Shown: positions 12,939 to 25,429, counted from the first letter of the stretch. The stretch is DNA of 56,632 nt from Pelargonium tetragonum (GCA_036897445.1 JAYMTL010000127.1:1-56632); one strand, 5' to 3'. The notes: a model not told the origin generated them from the sequence alone. Numbers and translations: made by a program.

Positions 12939-12983
12939 GGCAGTTCTAATTCAACACGAATTAATGAACGAATTGGAACTGCT
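12939..12983. other. Stem-loop, 12 bp core stem
   Basis: CAGTTCTAATTC (12941-12952) pairs with GAATTGGAACTG (12970-12981) over all 12 positions with one G-T wobble, and the stem extends by one GC and one GT pair. The 17-base loop contains ACGAATT, which is repeated across the loop-stem border. A stem this long with a short loop is expected well under once by chance in the window. It could be the relic of an inverted-repeat end or of an RNA hairpin. Confidence 0.65.
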
Positions 12984-13600
12984 GGTATAAGAGATTGAGG
13001 AGAGGTTAAAAAAAAAGATTTTTTAGGTTTTTATGTTACCCGTTAGGGGGTGGGGACTATGATATAAGTGACTGCAGCTTAATAAGGAGCCCTTTTTAAA
13101 TGTTACACTTAGACTTACATAAAAATGAAAGGATAATAAGTACCCGGCAGGAGTTTGCTAAAGGAATGAGCTTTATAAGTCTAATCCTGCGAAATCTACA
13201 GTAATCTCCACTAAATAGTATAGTAATAAGATTAAGTGCAAAGAGAAAAGTATAGCGCTTTCTTGCTCTCGTGTAAATAAAGGGCCCTATCTAAGTTACT
13301 ATAGTAGGACCCTATAACCAATAAGTTTAGTATATATTGCGAAAACTCACTTTATTATTCCAAAAGGTCCGGATCGGTGTGTAGGATGGAGGTAGGTTTT
13401 TCATTGTATTCGGTTTCTTAAATGTTTTACTAAAGCCTGTGAGAAAGTTAGAGGGCCCCTTGCTATAGAAAAGAGACATTTGGGGATAGGCGTAAAAAAG
13501 GAGTATTGATATAATCTAAATCTAATAATGAACACTATAAAAGTCTCTATCCTATTTATAAAAAAGAAGGGAGCTTTCTTCAGTTTACGAGTTTCTTCTA
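12984..13600. other. No gene seen
   Basis: AT-rich sequence with an A-run at 13010 and scattered G/C clusters. No repeat or RNA was recognised. Confidence 0.45.
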
Positions 13601-14110
13601 TGGAAAGTAAATAAGATAACTTTGACCCTTTATCTGGTAAAACCTAAACTCAGTTCTAATTCTTATCTTTTTTTGTAGACTATAAATAGATAGAAACTCT
13701 TAATCTTACTTGTTTTGATAGTACTTATACTTGTAATATCTCTATAGTCTTAATACCTCTCCAAGCTAGGACCTCAACTCTACCAAACTCAGTATTTAAG
13801 CTATACTTACTTCCAATCTCTATTAATTATCCGGAATCAGAGACTTTGTAAACAAAGAAAGTAACCCTTACTTTAAAATGCCTAAAACGGAAACCCTCCT
13901 TTTACATTGATGCATGCTTTACTGAATTAGGGCTCAACTCTTGCCTTCTTGGGCCCTACTCTACTACTTAGGAAGTTTTTAGCATAACTAACAAATGATC
14001 CAAATTTCACGGGTTTCCTCTTATTATACATGTGTTGTCCTGGTCTTATTCTAAAATAGAGTTAATCCTTACTAGAGCTAGAGACTCTTTATTTACTCTA
14101 GCTTATTGTC
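13601..14110 (+). repeat. Pyrimidine-rich block, possible family A copy
   Basis: The plus strand is pyrimidine-biased, and a weak family A core appears at about 13829 (TTATCCGGAATCAGAGAC, then TTTGTAAACAAAG). The best copy, at 39217, has TTATCCGAAATGGGAAAC at the same point. The remainder resembles the pyrimidine-rich flanks of the plus-oriented copies. Membership is tentative. Confidence 0.35.
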
Positions 14111-14175
14111 TAGAGTTGGAGTATATTACAAGCTTCGGTAACCATTATAAGCACAAAGCAAGATTAACCTAATAT

Positions 14176-14235
14176 TCATAACACTGCTATAAATTGAACC
14201 CGCTATCTAACTCAGCTCATTGTTCTACCGAGACC
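14176..14235 (-). pseudogene. tRNA-like relic, weak to moderate
   Basis: The minus strand reads CTCGGTAGAACAATGAGCTG, then AGTTAGATAGCGGGTTCAAT. CTCGGTAGAACA is a good D-arm second half and GCGGGTTCAAT a good T-arm start. The interval between them is about five bases shorter than in a normal tRNA, and the anticodon stem does not close. It is best read as a decayed tRNA pseudogene, or possibly a chance coincidence of two motifs. The identity cannot be read. Confidence 0.3.
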
Positions 14236-14240
14236 CGGTA

Positions 14241-17200
14241 AAAAAACTAGATAGAGTATCTCTTTTAGTTGAGAGTCTTCCTTGTCTATTTTTGATTGTA
14301 AATAACCATCAGGATCCCCTTTTTTTACAAGTCCCGTCGAGAATTTAGCAAGTAAAGTAGGTAACGAAACCTAAGAAAGTACTTTTTCTTGGGGACCATA
14401 AGAGTCACAGTTTTTGTGTTATCACCGAGTATTGTAAAATAAATAACAAAGAGGAATTAAAAGAATACTACATCGATTTAAGTTTTGGGTTTAAGATAAG
14501 TGGTATTCGGTACTCTCTTCTCTGAAAGGTTACCCTTTGTTAAGTAAAAGTATATCTGATTCTTCTTTTTTAACAGACTCTTATTTAAAATTTTTATGTT
14601 ATAACTTTGGTTTTAACCCTGCAACTTTGTTCACATTTGCCACGGTTCATTGATAGGACTTTGCGGGGTTAGGGCAACCCACCTAAACTTTTAATATTTA
14701 AGTGTTCTTTTTATACTAAATTATACTAAAGGGGTTTTTAACACAAAGTATTCGTGTATTTTGATTGACAATAGAAATGCGTGTTTAGTAGAAGAAAGGT
14801 AAAACCCGAAGACAAGGGACTTAGCGAGTTTGAGAAATAAAAGCAATAAAGGGGAAAAGCTTAGGTTTCGCAAGTTAGTTTTATTTAAGAGAAAGAAATA
14901 AACAGAGCAATAATTAATGCCCGCTATATGCAAACAGAATAAAAAAGGAAAATTCTAAATAAAGTGAAAACAAAGCTAAGTAGAAATTCTACCTTATATT
15001 TATTTTGGAGTTTTGGGGCCGAGACAAAGAGGAAAATTTGTTTTTAGAGCGAAGAATTCTAGCTGAAAGATAATTCAGGGGAATAAGTATAAAATTTTAA
15101 GGTAGAGGTATGCCAATTTGTTGCTCAAGATACTCAAATTTACCAAAGTGTAAGATCAAGAAAGAAGGAGCCTTAAGTAAGGATTCCCTATTTACACAGA
15201 GAGGTTGTCTACTGCCAGGCCAGAGGGTAAAGAACTTCAAACTGAATTTAAACGAGGATCCGTCAAGCTCTTAGCTAGTAAAATAAGATAAAAAGCGTCC
15301 CTTTTTAGTTGCTTTGTAAGGATTTTCTTATGAAACCAAAACCTTGCAAATGACTAGGACTAAGAGCAGTTCCATTTAGAAAACTAATAGCTCATAAAGC
15401 CGGCGGATCCTTACTAATAAATAAGTCCGTTACAGATTAAAAATCTCCTCGGGAATATAACCCGCTTCGTATACGGGTATCCTATACTATGTGTATATTC
15501 TTTACTAGTTTGCTAAGTGACAATTAACTCTTTCTCTGATATAGTTAAAAGTGGAGGAGCCCTTAAAAAAAGGGAAGTAGTAAATAGAAATTGCGTTAAC
15601 TTTTTACACTTTAAGAGTACTGACGACTTGCCAAGATTGAGCGATATATTAGAAGTTTCCTCCCTATAGTTTATGGAATATCAGAGTTACTGCAGTAAGT
15701 CCCTAATTAAGAGGTATCCTTGTCCTGGTTTTTTAGTTAAGTATAAAGATAAACGCAGGAATTTCTCAAATTCAAATTATGTGTCCTATAGCAGAAAAAT
15801 GAAGTATTGCACTTTCCCTGAACCCTTTATCTTCTTAAGACCTGGGAACACTCAAAGTTTTATATTAAAGAGACCTCGTTAAAGTACAAAAAAGTCTTAA
15901 TTTTAAAGTCTCTTACTTGAGGAAGCTAAGCTATGAAGGAAAGGTTGTGGTATTAATATGAGTTTGTTAGCTATGAGATAGAAGTTAAACAAATTTACTA
16001 GGAAGCTCCTTGAAAAAGCTAGTTTACACTTTTAAAAAACTCTAATAAGAATAAGAATTTTTTAATGAATAGGGGATAAAGTTCTCCGGGTTTTTTCTTG
16101 CTCTTATCGCAGTTATATCTTCCAAAAAGACTTTGTTGTAAATCAGATTCAAACAAAACTTTCTTCTTATATTAGTAACTTATACTGCAGTCTTATAAAA
16201 GCACAATTGTTATGAAATATTTTAGAAGTTTGGATTTCTCATACTCATATGCCTTAACTAGTTATATTTCAATAATTAAGGAGCTCCTGTTAACTGTACA
16301 ATCTTGTATTGAGGTAATATATAACCTTAATTGCGTTTTCTGGGGGACGTTGTAGCGTTATGTGCTTTTGAGAGGCCGCTATATAATATAGGTAGGAATT
16401 TTTATTTAAAAGGATAGCTATCGCGCAAACTTGATACTAAAAGAACAAAGTTAAGACAAGAAGAGCTTAAAAAGGAATGGAAACCCCGTAGAAAGAGAAA
16501 ATTTTTTGTATACCTTGTTCAGAGTAGATTTTGGGGAACAAAAAGCAAGCATTTTATGATCTCAGATTAACGCTTAAAAGTAATACTGTTTCATTTTTCG
16601 TATTAGGTATTAGGGGAAAGTACTCCTTGTCCTTGCGGGTTGTCAAAAAGGAGTGATACACCCTCAGTATCCGGGCCAGATTAGGCCCTTTCAGAGTATT
16701 CTATTACTTATTACGAGGGAATACTTAACCCCGATAACTCAATTCCTAGGGATACCGCTAAATAAAAATCCAGTATACTTAACAAAGTGTTAGGAAAGTG
16801 TGTACTTTTTCCTGAGTAATTGTCCCTCGATAAAAGGAGATTTTTAATAAAAATTTTGTTGCGGAATTAGCATGCAGGAATTCCTTTTAAGATTTATGGG
16901 TCTTCGGTCTTAATTCGCAATATTACTATATATATACTTTAAGTCTCCTCTTAAAGCCTTCCTTTACTATACTAGTTTTAACTTTAACAGGAAAGTCTAA
17001 GTTAAGCTAGAATCTCAAGATTATAAGAGTAACCTTAAAAAGAGGAAGTGTTAAGATTTATAACTTGAGTTTTTGCTGGCCCAAGGATTCTTTTACCGCT
17101 TGGGAGAGAAACTCCTTATTATATCTAGGTATAAAGAGTAAAATAAGCATAACCAAAGGAAAATAGCAAGAAAGATTGGAATCCTAGGGAATAGCCCCTA

Positions 17201-18780
17201 ATACTCATAGGTTTTACACTGGATGAGAAACTTCATTTTAAACTAAAGTGCTAAATATTTAGACCTACTGCTAAGAGCCCTTTTTTCACAAAAGGGGTAC
17301 TCCTTAATATTATTTTATAGCTAGTAAATTCTTAATAAAAAGCGGGTTAAATAGGGACAAAAAGGGGTTTTTACTTAAATTTCTATTGGGATAACGGGTT
17401 TGTTAGAACGTTCTCCTTTTTTATCGTAGGGTTCTACCCTAATTCTACTAGAAGTTCCCTCTCTTTGCTAGTTTATAAGGGGCCCTTGAAAAGAAAATAT
17501 ATAGTAATTATATAATATATACCGGAAGTAACAAGAACGAGAGAAATCCGTTAGAATTTTTATAGTCAGCACTACTCTATAAAGCTGGGGTCGAGGACTT
17601 CCTCTCAGATGTTTGAAGCTTTTAGATTTTATACTAGTAATCCCATATTAGAGTCCCTTTAAAAAATTCATGAAACAAAGCTTAAGTCTATTTTTAAAAA
17701 ACTAAAGTCGGTCAGCGGATTTGCGTTTCTACAAAGCGGGTACTTATAGGATTTCCCTTTTTTTACTCATTTTCAAGCTTTCCTTATTAAAGGTAGTTCC
17801 TCCCCTTCCCTTTTTCTTTTTAGTATTTATTTCTTAACCATTTACAGATACCTTGAGATTTTGAGCTACCCTTTTCGTTGATATAACGAAAGAGATACTT
17901 AGGTTTAATAGACCCCTATACTTTATCTTTTTGCTTACTTTATGTACCTTCCTTAATTTAAAGTGTGACTTAGAGCCCTTTATTACGAAACCCCATAGGG
18001 CTTTGAAAGAAGCCTAGCCGCCCCGATTATAATATATGAATGCAAGGAATCTGCTCCTCATATTACGTGTAATTGTAACTACCCTTTAACCCCTGTTTGC
18101 TTATCAGATAAAAGCAGAACCCAGTTAGATACTCTTTATTCTGAAGAAGGGGTACCTAAAGTTAAAGATTTGATCCTGAGTATCCGAGTCTTGTATAGCG
18201 CAGTAGCTTTTTTTTATTATAATGTTGTTTATATGCCGGGTTTTTTTAGTAATTACTTGTAAAGGTAGTTTTAAATAAATTAAGATTCTTGTGACTTTGG
18301 GAGTACTTTTAAAAGGTAAAGCTTTTTATCTGCTAAGAGCTCTGACTTTTTAATACTACAGGGTAGCCTTATCTTCCATCTTTATTCTAGCCGAATTATC
18401 AAAGCGGTATAGCAGGAAGAAATTTCTTAGTCAGTTTAAAGAGGGACTCTCTCACTATACTTTTGTTAAGGAAAACTTTGAGAAAGGAGTCGCTAATGTA
18501 AAATTCAATACTATATTTAGATTAGCTTTCGGATTGGTGTAGGAACCCTTTATTAAGAGACCCAGAGCTTGGGACATTAGCTTTTTACAACTTCTGGCTT
18601 CCTAATATAAAACCGAGTACAAGCTGCATTAGAACATTAGGATATATAAAGACTATCTCCTAACTTATGGACCTAACCTGTTAGTAAAAAGAAAAGAGTA
18701 GTACTTATTCTACGGATATCTCATATCTCATCTGATTACTTTGAATGTAATTTAGTGTCGTAGTATTCTGACTTCTTTTT
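14241..18780. other. No gene seen; RIP-type AT-rich DNA
   Basis: Short frames only; the 70-codon minus frame at 14721-14933 starts at TTG and the 69-codon plus frame at 15673-15882 is unrecognised. A pyrimidine-rich patch at 17750-18000 could be another family A flank but has no core. The sample at 18601 gave TpA 19 to ApT 12 and CpA+TpG 6 to ApC+GpT 14. Confidence 0.5.
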
Positions 18781-20640
18781 AGTTTTGAGGCTTAAATTCA
18801 AAATCTAAATGAAATACCCAGAACCGGAACTAGAAACCCTTAACTTCATTAGTAAACACTTTCAAGAAAGACTAAATAGAAAAGGAAAGACTAATTCAAT
18901 AATGCCAAATTATCCGGAATATCCTTTCATTCACATGTTTAGATACATTTTAGCTAAGAAAACATTTGATTTCCTATACTTATAATGCTAAGAGCCCTTC
19001 CGGTTTAGGGTAGGTAAGTGATGTACTGACTAATTATCCTTAGAATCTTGGGGGTTGTTAGCTAGTGTCCATATCTCTAAATAAGAAGTTTCAAAAGTGT
19101 TTTCTCTTATTGTAAAAAATCTTTCTTTCTATTATTTTCTATCCCGGGTTCCCTAAAATCTCCTAACCCCAGCATTGACTAGACTTTCCATTTCCTGTCT
19201 TTAATAACCTGGTGATTTAGGCTCAATTCAAAGAAAAGGTTACCCTTTGGTTCTCTACTGCCTTTTAGTAACTACAGGACCAAAGGAATACAAGAGCAAC
19301 TTACTTTAGATTAACTGTACAGAGTCTAAAGGGAATTGACCTATGACCCCCACCCAAAAACCGGAAACTGGAAAACCCCTCTACCTTTATTTAAATTAAA
19401 CCCGTTTTGAATTAAGCTTAAAGAAACAAACCTCTAACGGGAACAAAAGACAAACTCCTAGAAAAGGGCTTACAGAACTCTAAAATTTTCGAACAGAGCG
19501 TAATACGACTTGAACCTTCGACCTTTACAAGGAAAAGGCTCCTAAATTGACTCTGGTACAAACGGATGGAACTTCGATCAAGGAACCAAAAAAACTGAGG
19601 CAAGTAATCCACACCCAACCCCATTAGAGTATAAAGACTAAGAATATTTGCTTGTGCACGCGCCTTCTTAACTTAATCTCGATAACCGGGTCCAGCTGGA
19701 AAAGTGTTTTAAGCTTTTCTAGATAGTAATTTGAGCGTCGTTCTATTTAATCCAGATACCAATCTTTTAGAAACTCCCTTTTTAGTTATATTATGATATA
19801 AAGGAGTCACTCAAAAGGGGAATTTATATATATATATTTGTTTTTTTTATTAAATACTAAAGGAAATCTCGAGTAAATCTTTAAAATGAAGAATCATACG
19901 TGAGAGACCCCTTTCTTTTCAGATTAGAGAAAACCTTTATTTGACAATTCCTTATTACTACCGATAAACTGTATTCTTGAGAGCTCTTGATTGTGCGATT
20001 AAGGTAAAACCAGCCCTTTAGTTTTATCCCTAAAATTTCCTTTGGAACTAGAAAACCCAAACTTGTCTTTTAAAGGAATCCTGATTTGAACAAGACTAAA
20101 GTTCTTATCTAGAGTTTTATGCCAGTTTAGGTACCTCATAAGGCGCTTGTACATTTGAAGCTTTTGCCTTCTTATTAAAATCACTTTTTCTTAAACTTCC
20201 CTACTTAGAAAACCCCTAGAAATACAAAAGATAATTTGTAAAAACACTTCACCTTAAAATACTAAAAATAGTGACTCCTCTTAAGTTGAGTAGCTCAATT
20301 CCCTAGCAATTGCTTTTGAAAGTCTATTGTAAAACCTACAATTTCCTTAGTTGAAACTTTTCTTTCATTCTTACAGCCTTAAATCAGCTACACCTTCATT
20401 TAGTAAACTTACTTACATGTACTAATAAAAGTCCTTTCTAGTTTAGACTAATCTCTAAGGTAATCCTTGAGTTCAAGTCGCACAATATACAGGAATGCAT
20501 GCAGGGGTGCTAATCCCATGAAACTTTTTTTGACTTCTTTGTTTAATTAAGAATTACTTGTGACTGACTACCTTATTCAATTCTGAAAATAGGGATTCCC
20601 GAAACCTGACTTAGCTTAGAGAATCTCCTGCAAAAGATAA
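18781..20640. other. No gene seen; pyrimidine-rich patches
   Basis: Words such as CCGGAACTAGAAACCC at about 18825, TTATCCGGAATATCC at 18904 and CCGGAAACTGGAAAACCCC at 19362 resemble pieces of the family A core in plus orientation, but none is complete. An alternating AT run lies at about 19826-19840. The 68-codon minus frame at 19418-19624 is not recognisable. Confidence 0.4.
19500..19560 (-). pseudogene. tRNA-like relic, weak
   Basis: On the minus strand CCTTT and AAAGG pair perfectly around the seven-base loop TCCTTGT, and GAAGGTTCAAGTCG follows. The gap between the anticodon stem and TTCAA is seven bases instead of the normal ten, and no D-arm is evident. It could be a deleted tRNA relic, but chance is quite possible. 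Confidence 0.2.
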
Positions 20641-20699
20641 GTTAAGGTATTCTCCTTTTTATAGATATTCTTTCTTTCCGAAATCTAGAACTTACTTTA

Positions 20700-21600
20700 T
20701 ACTTATAAAATTTAGACTCTTGGGCTTGCCCTTAAAAGATAAAAGTTTCTTGTTTTCACACTCCATACTACCTGTCTTAGGGATCCTTTCTTACTTATTC
20801 TGTAAACCTTTTATTAGAGCTAGACTCAGATTCTGAAGCTTACTCTACTACTTTTGACTTACTCTTCCGCATACTCTTACTTGGTTTCTTGTGTCTACTG
20901 CCTAGATCCATCTTTTTATTAAGAGCTAAACCTACTTCTTATCTGCTTTGAACTCTTATCTAAACTAACAAAAGGAACACAGGCAAACAAAATCTTAATT
21001 TCATTTTCCTTGCCATACCTTGTACTCGTTTTCTTTTTTATTGGACTGGAAACAAACTCATTTATAGCTTTAGTTATCTGCTGTAACTAGATAGATAAAC
21101 AAGAATGTGAAAGCAGCCTTATCCTGACGGTATCCCTACAGTTGGAATCCCCAAAAATTTTACCCCGAGTTCTTTTATTACCTAAAACCTTTTAATCTGG
21201 AATAGTAAACCTAGAAACACAAACAAGAAAGGACTCCCCTTGTTATATATCCCCCGGTAAACTCCTAACCCTTCTAAAAAAAAAAGTTTGCTTTTCTAAT
21301 CTAAAAATGGGTACTTAGCTTAGTTGTACTCCTCTTTTAAAACCTTTATTTCTATCTATTTCTATATTTCTTACTAGAAAGCTCTATATTACAGCCTGCT
21401 TTGTGAATACCATTGACCCTAAAAATGCACAAGAAGGAAAACCTACTGTCTCAACTCAAATCTTTATGCGAGAAAATGAAATACCCAAGACTATCTAACC
21501 AGACTCCGAAATTTCTTTATTATCCGAAAAGGGAAACTTAGAAACAAACTAACAACTACTCCCTACAATTGACTCTTAAACCTCTATAGTCTAGCAAAAT
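20700..21600 (+). repeat. Family A, three cores in tandem, plus orientation
   Basis: Three cores lie in the same direction: ACAAAAGGAACACAGGCAAAC at about 20967-20987, TCTGGAATAGTAAACCTAG from 21196 to 21228, and TTATCCGAAAAGGGAAAC from 21520 to 21551. The spacing is about 230 and 320 bases. The plus strand is markedly pyrimidine-rich throughout. This may be a tandem array or several nested or truncated copies. No protein can be read through it on either strand. Confidence 0.45.
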
Positions 21601-22627
21601 GACCTTGTACTAATAAAGAAAGGGGCACTCTTTTGAGAGTCAAAAGTGAATCGAGGAAGGGGCAAAGAGAATAAAATACAGGGTTTGGCATAACATTGTG
21701 TATATCTTAGGAGCACGGGTTGCTATATAACCTAGTAAAGAGCTAAAATCCGCGGGAATCTTGGGAAAAGGACTTACTTTTCGAAACCTGATCAAGAATT
21801 TTCCAGGTTAGCCTCGGTGAGTAGAGAATTCTTGTGATGACTTATCTATCTAGGCCTGATAATTGGAGAAAGTCCAGCACCTTTATCTTTTTTAGTACAT
21901 TTCATAAGAGGGGCCCCGTACTTTAAAATTGCTTTAGATTCGAACCTATAAACTTTCAATTACATTTTGATTTATGTTTAAGTTTAGTTCTTTATTTAAG
22001 TTATTTTAATCCCTTTATTTTGGGTTTGCTTAAGCAGGAGTCTCCCCTTCTCTTATAGGACAATTCCGAGGCATTCTAAATTCCTAATTACAGAGGGTAG
22101 GTGGAGTCCTTCAGCGCAAGCTTTTGTGAGAAATTTGTTTTTATTTATAGTTTTTATAGTCTAGCCTTTTAGCGGATCCAGGGCTTTTAGAGGTATTATA
22201 AGAAGAGAGCTTTCTAGGTCTATTCAAGTTTTGTATCGGGAAAGGGCTCCGTGTTATAAGATACTTTTCAATTTCCGGGTATTCCTTTTTAGAATAGGGT
22301 CCTATATTATATTCTGCTTCCTTCTTAAAAGATCTTTTTGCTCCGTAAGGAAATTTTAATGCCATACAAACATAAAAAACAAGCATTTTTATCCTTTTCA
22401 GATATTTGCTCTTTATCTATACCTATCAAAAACTAGGAGTATTTTATATTATAGTTCTAGGCAATTCTTCTTAAGTTGTAGCACTTTTTCGGAGGACACT
22501 TACTATGCTTCTTTGAATGTCAAAAACTCTGTATAGAGGTGCACTCGGAAAGGGTTCTATCGACGAAGGGTTATAGTTAACGAGGGAGCCCCTATATCCG
22601 AAATAGTCTTTTTTTATCCCAAGCTAT
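21601..22627. other. No gene seen
   Basis: An 81-codon minus frame at 22141-22386 contains many charged residues (for example KKEYPEIEKYLI) but matches nothing I know, and its length is near what this base composition gives by chance. No repeat or RNA was recognised before the tRNA-Gln relic. Confidence 0.45.
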
Positions 22628-22702
22628 TGGAGTATGGCCGGCCAAGAGGTAGGATATCGGTTCTTAATACCGACATGCAAAGGTTCGAACCCGTGAGTGT
22701 CT
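22628..22702 (+). pseudogene. tRNA-Gln relic, organellar/bacterial type
   Basis: The sequence opens TGGAGTAT, the usual start of organellar tRNA-Gln(UUG). CCAAG, GGTA, ATCGGTT, TACCG and GCATGC-like CATGCAAAGGTTCGAA follow in order. The anticodon stem TCGGT (22657-22661) pairs fully with ACCGA (22669-22673) around loop TCTTAAT, and exactly ten bases separate it from TTCGAA, as in a true tRNA. From memory, plant-type mitochondrial tRNA-Gln differs in this stretch almost only by transitions. TTGG of the anticodon region is now TTAA, as RIP of TpG would give; position 33 is C instead of the near-universal U. A GGCC tandem duplication disrupts the D-arm, and the 3' acceptor strand no longer pairs. 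It is therefore a dead copy, perhaps of mitochondrial origin. Confidence 0.7.
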
Positions 22703-24418
22703 ATTTCTGAAGCACCCTAACTAAAATTCTAGCTTGTTCTGTTGACTTGAGTATAAACCTCCTTACACAGAATTCCAAACTCCAGGAGCTTTACCTTCCC
22801 AAGGACCTCCAGTCTAGATCTAGATTTTCTTTTTAATTGCATGAAGCTGTAGTATACCCCGGAAACTCTTATATTATCCCTTTCAGGTTTCCTTTATTTT
22901 GCCTTGAGTGATAAGTTATAAATAGGTACTACAAAAACCAAAAGTATATATACTAACCCCTTGTTAACCTATTCGAAATTGCATTTTTATGCTTTTCAAT
23001 TACACTGTGATATAATAACGAAATATTGTCCGTGCTAGAAATCCAAGATTAACAAATTCCTTTTTTACAGCTGTATAGCAGGGTGGGTTATCCCTTTTAC
23101 AAGGTTTTTAGTATTTCATAATGAGATTAAGATCCCTTTGTTATGGGTCCGTTTTGAACTGTATATTGACAAAACACGGGGCATCCCGCGTATAATGAAG
23201 TCTCCGGGGAGTGCCTGCAGTATATTAAAAAAAAGAAGTCAAACTTGTGTCAAGGAGTCTCTTGCCTTATTGAGAAGTGAATCCATATCCAGTAAGTCAA
23301 ATTAAGAACCCTTATTCTGAAAATTTGTAGAGTTAAAGAAACGATAGTAAATGGGAAAAGTACAGTACTAAGATTTAAGGAACCCCTCCTTATTGTTAAA
23401 CTCAGGGAGCTTTCTACTACTATGATGTATAGTACTTTTACCCTGTCTATGATATAATGACTATCCTTTTGACACTTTATCTAGGTCTTTTTTAAAAAAG
23501 CATAAGGATATTGGTTTACGTTGACTCGAGTTAGTTCCTAGTGACAATAGAAGTATCTGCAACACTTCTAAATAAATAGGGATACAGCCAAATGCTGGAG
23601 GCAATTCAACGGAAAAAGAAACAGCTATATCATATTCCTTATTTATAACTTATAATATAAATTTGAATTTCATTTTGACATGAAAAGGTTTGGGTTATTA
23701 CGGAAATGAATATACTCTAAAATATCTTAGTTTAACAAAACAGTGTGGGTTTCCGTCAGATAATTTATTGCTTCTATCCTTCCTAATTTATGCGGGGTTG
23801 TGGCTAATACTGAAAAATAACTTAGTAAAGTGGTTTACAAGGGTATATTACAGGAAAAGTACTTCCTATTCTCAGCATTTAAGGATTATAGGATCTCCCC
23901 AGGTTCTGAAATTTCGTTGCACTGTGAAAATTTGTTCAGAATATATTCAGTATCTAGTAATAGAAACCTTAAGTTGTTAGTACCTGGTCAATTGATGCTC
24001 CAGTAGATGCTTAAAACCAAAAAAGGACCCTTGAGGGGCGGGGCTTAGTACCTTTTTTTAAACTACCCAACCTAGACTGTAGAGACTCTATTAAAATAAA
24101 GTGTTGCAAGCTATAGATTCTGCTTAAATTATGTCATTTTCTTGGTTAATGCTTCTCGTATCTTTTTATGAGATATAGAGAACGCTCTACATATGGTGGG
24201 TAAACTCTACAATCTTTGTTCTTTTTGTTTTAGAAAACAGTGAAAGAACATGTTTCGAGGCTTGTCTTGGAGTCAATTATACGACAATATATACAATTCT
24301 ATGTATTTGCTAAAGAGCTCCCTTATCTTACTTCTCATACTGAAAATCTATAACGTGTATTTGACAAACACTAACTAAAGTTTTCTGACTTAAATGCATA
24401 AAGGGTCTCAATCAAGAT
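22703..24418. other. No gene seen; RIP-type AT-rich DNA
   Basis: The longest frame is 96 codons at 23690-23980 and starts at TTG. Its translation has no recognisable motif. I found no repeat core or hairpin of note. Confidence 0.45.
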
Positions 24419-24590
24419 AAAATGAGGAATCAAAATAACTTATATAAAGAAATTGTGAATTAAATAGAACTTTATTACACACCCTCGAAGCAGAGAACTC
24501 GTAAGCAGCTTAGAGCTTCCGTAATTGTTAAATCAACTCGGGAAAGAACAGAAAAGTAAGAGTTCAAGTCGACGAATCACTTTAGTTACG
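24419..24590 (+). repeat. Dispersed repeat family C, tRNA-like (copy 2)
   Basis: This copy aligns with 10240-10401: ATGAGGAATCAAAATAACTT, AAAGAAATTGTGAA, GAGAACTCGTAAGCAGC, the exact shared run AGAGCTTCCGTAATTGTTAA and AGAGTTCAAGTCGACGAATC. The B-box like GAGTTCAAGTC is retained, whereas the A-box found in copy 1 is lost. Most differences between the two copies look like transitions or small indels. The stretch continues with TTTAGTTACG in both. The likely parent is a tRNA-related dispersed element. Confidence 0.55.
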
Positions 24591-25429
24591 CGGAACCCGA
24601 ATCCTTGAAGTAACTGATTCAGAATAAATAATGAAAAGAAAGGTGGATAGAACAAGGAAAATAACTCCCAATGCCAACAGGTTCAAGTTGAGTTTATTTG
24701 CATACACTTAAAATGGACTCCAAAAGTTTGTATAAAACACAGGGTTTCAAGAGGGGAATCATACGTAAAACATTTTTCCCGGTTTCTTGCTCTGATATTT
24801 AGTAAATAAGTTTATTAAAACCCTAAGTTCTGGATTACCCTCTAAAAAGAAGTTCTATAGGCCTCTCAATTTCTATAAATATTGTAACTTCCACTCTCTT
24901 GAAAAAGTCAAACGGGGTCGAATTATCAAACTATATTAATTCTAGTAACAGGGAAAGTAGTACGATACTCTGTCATTTGAAAATTGGAATTAAAGTGTGC
25001 TAGATCTACTCGTCACCTAAAAATTCTAAGGTACAGCACAGAATACACTACAAGTAAGATAAAGGCTCTAAGCAGGCAGAGAAACCCGCAAGGACTCACG
25101 GTATCATTGTCGGGTTTTTAATAACTAGGTAGCAGAACACTTCTAAATCTGTTTTTACCTTATCTCTTTATGAGCCTTCACTTTCCCCGCGACTTCCTAA
25201 AAATACAAAGTAAAGATTTAGGTATAAAACTTTTTCTCAAGCGGAGTCCTCTCTATCTCTAACAAATCTCAATACCTCTAAAAAAGCAAGGGTCCCCATT
25301 TTGTAGATCAAGAAGCACGCGCATAAGAATCTAATTAAAAGAGCTTTTCCTAGTAGAAGCTTTCCTTTATGGATATAAATACAGAATACCTGCTATAAAA
25401 TGAGTATACAGAGTTGCCGTAATTATGTT
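24591..25429. other. No gene seen
   Basis: Balanced AT-rich sequence without frames above 60 codons. No repeat or RNA was recognised. Confidence 0.45.

Noticed and set aside
19826-19842. Alternating AT microsatellite
   Set aside because: Short and ordinary for DNA this AT-rich; similar runs at 41148 and 50952.
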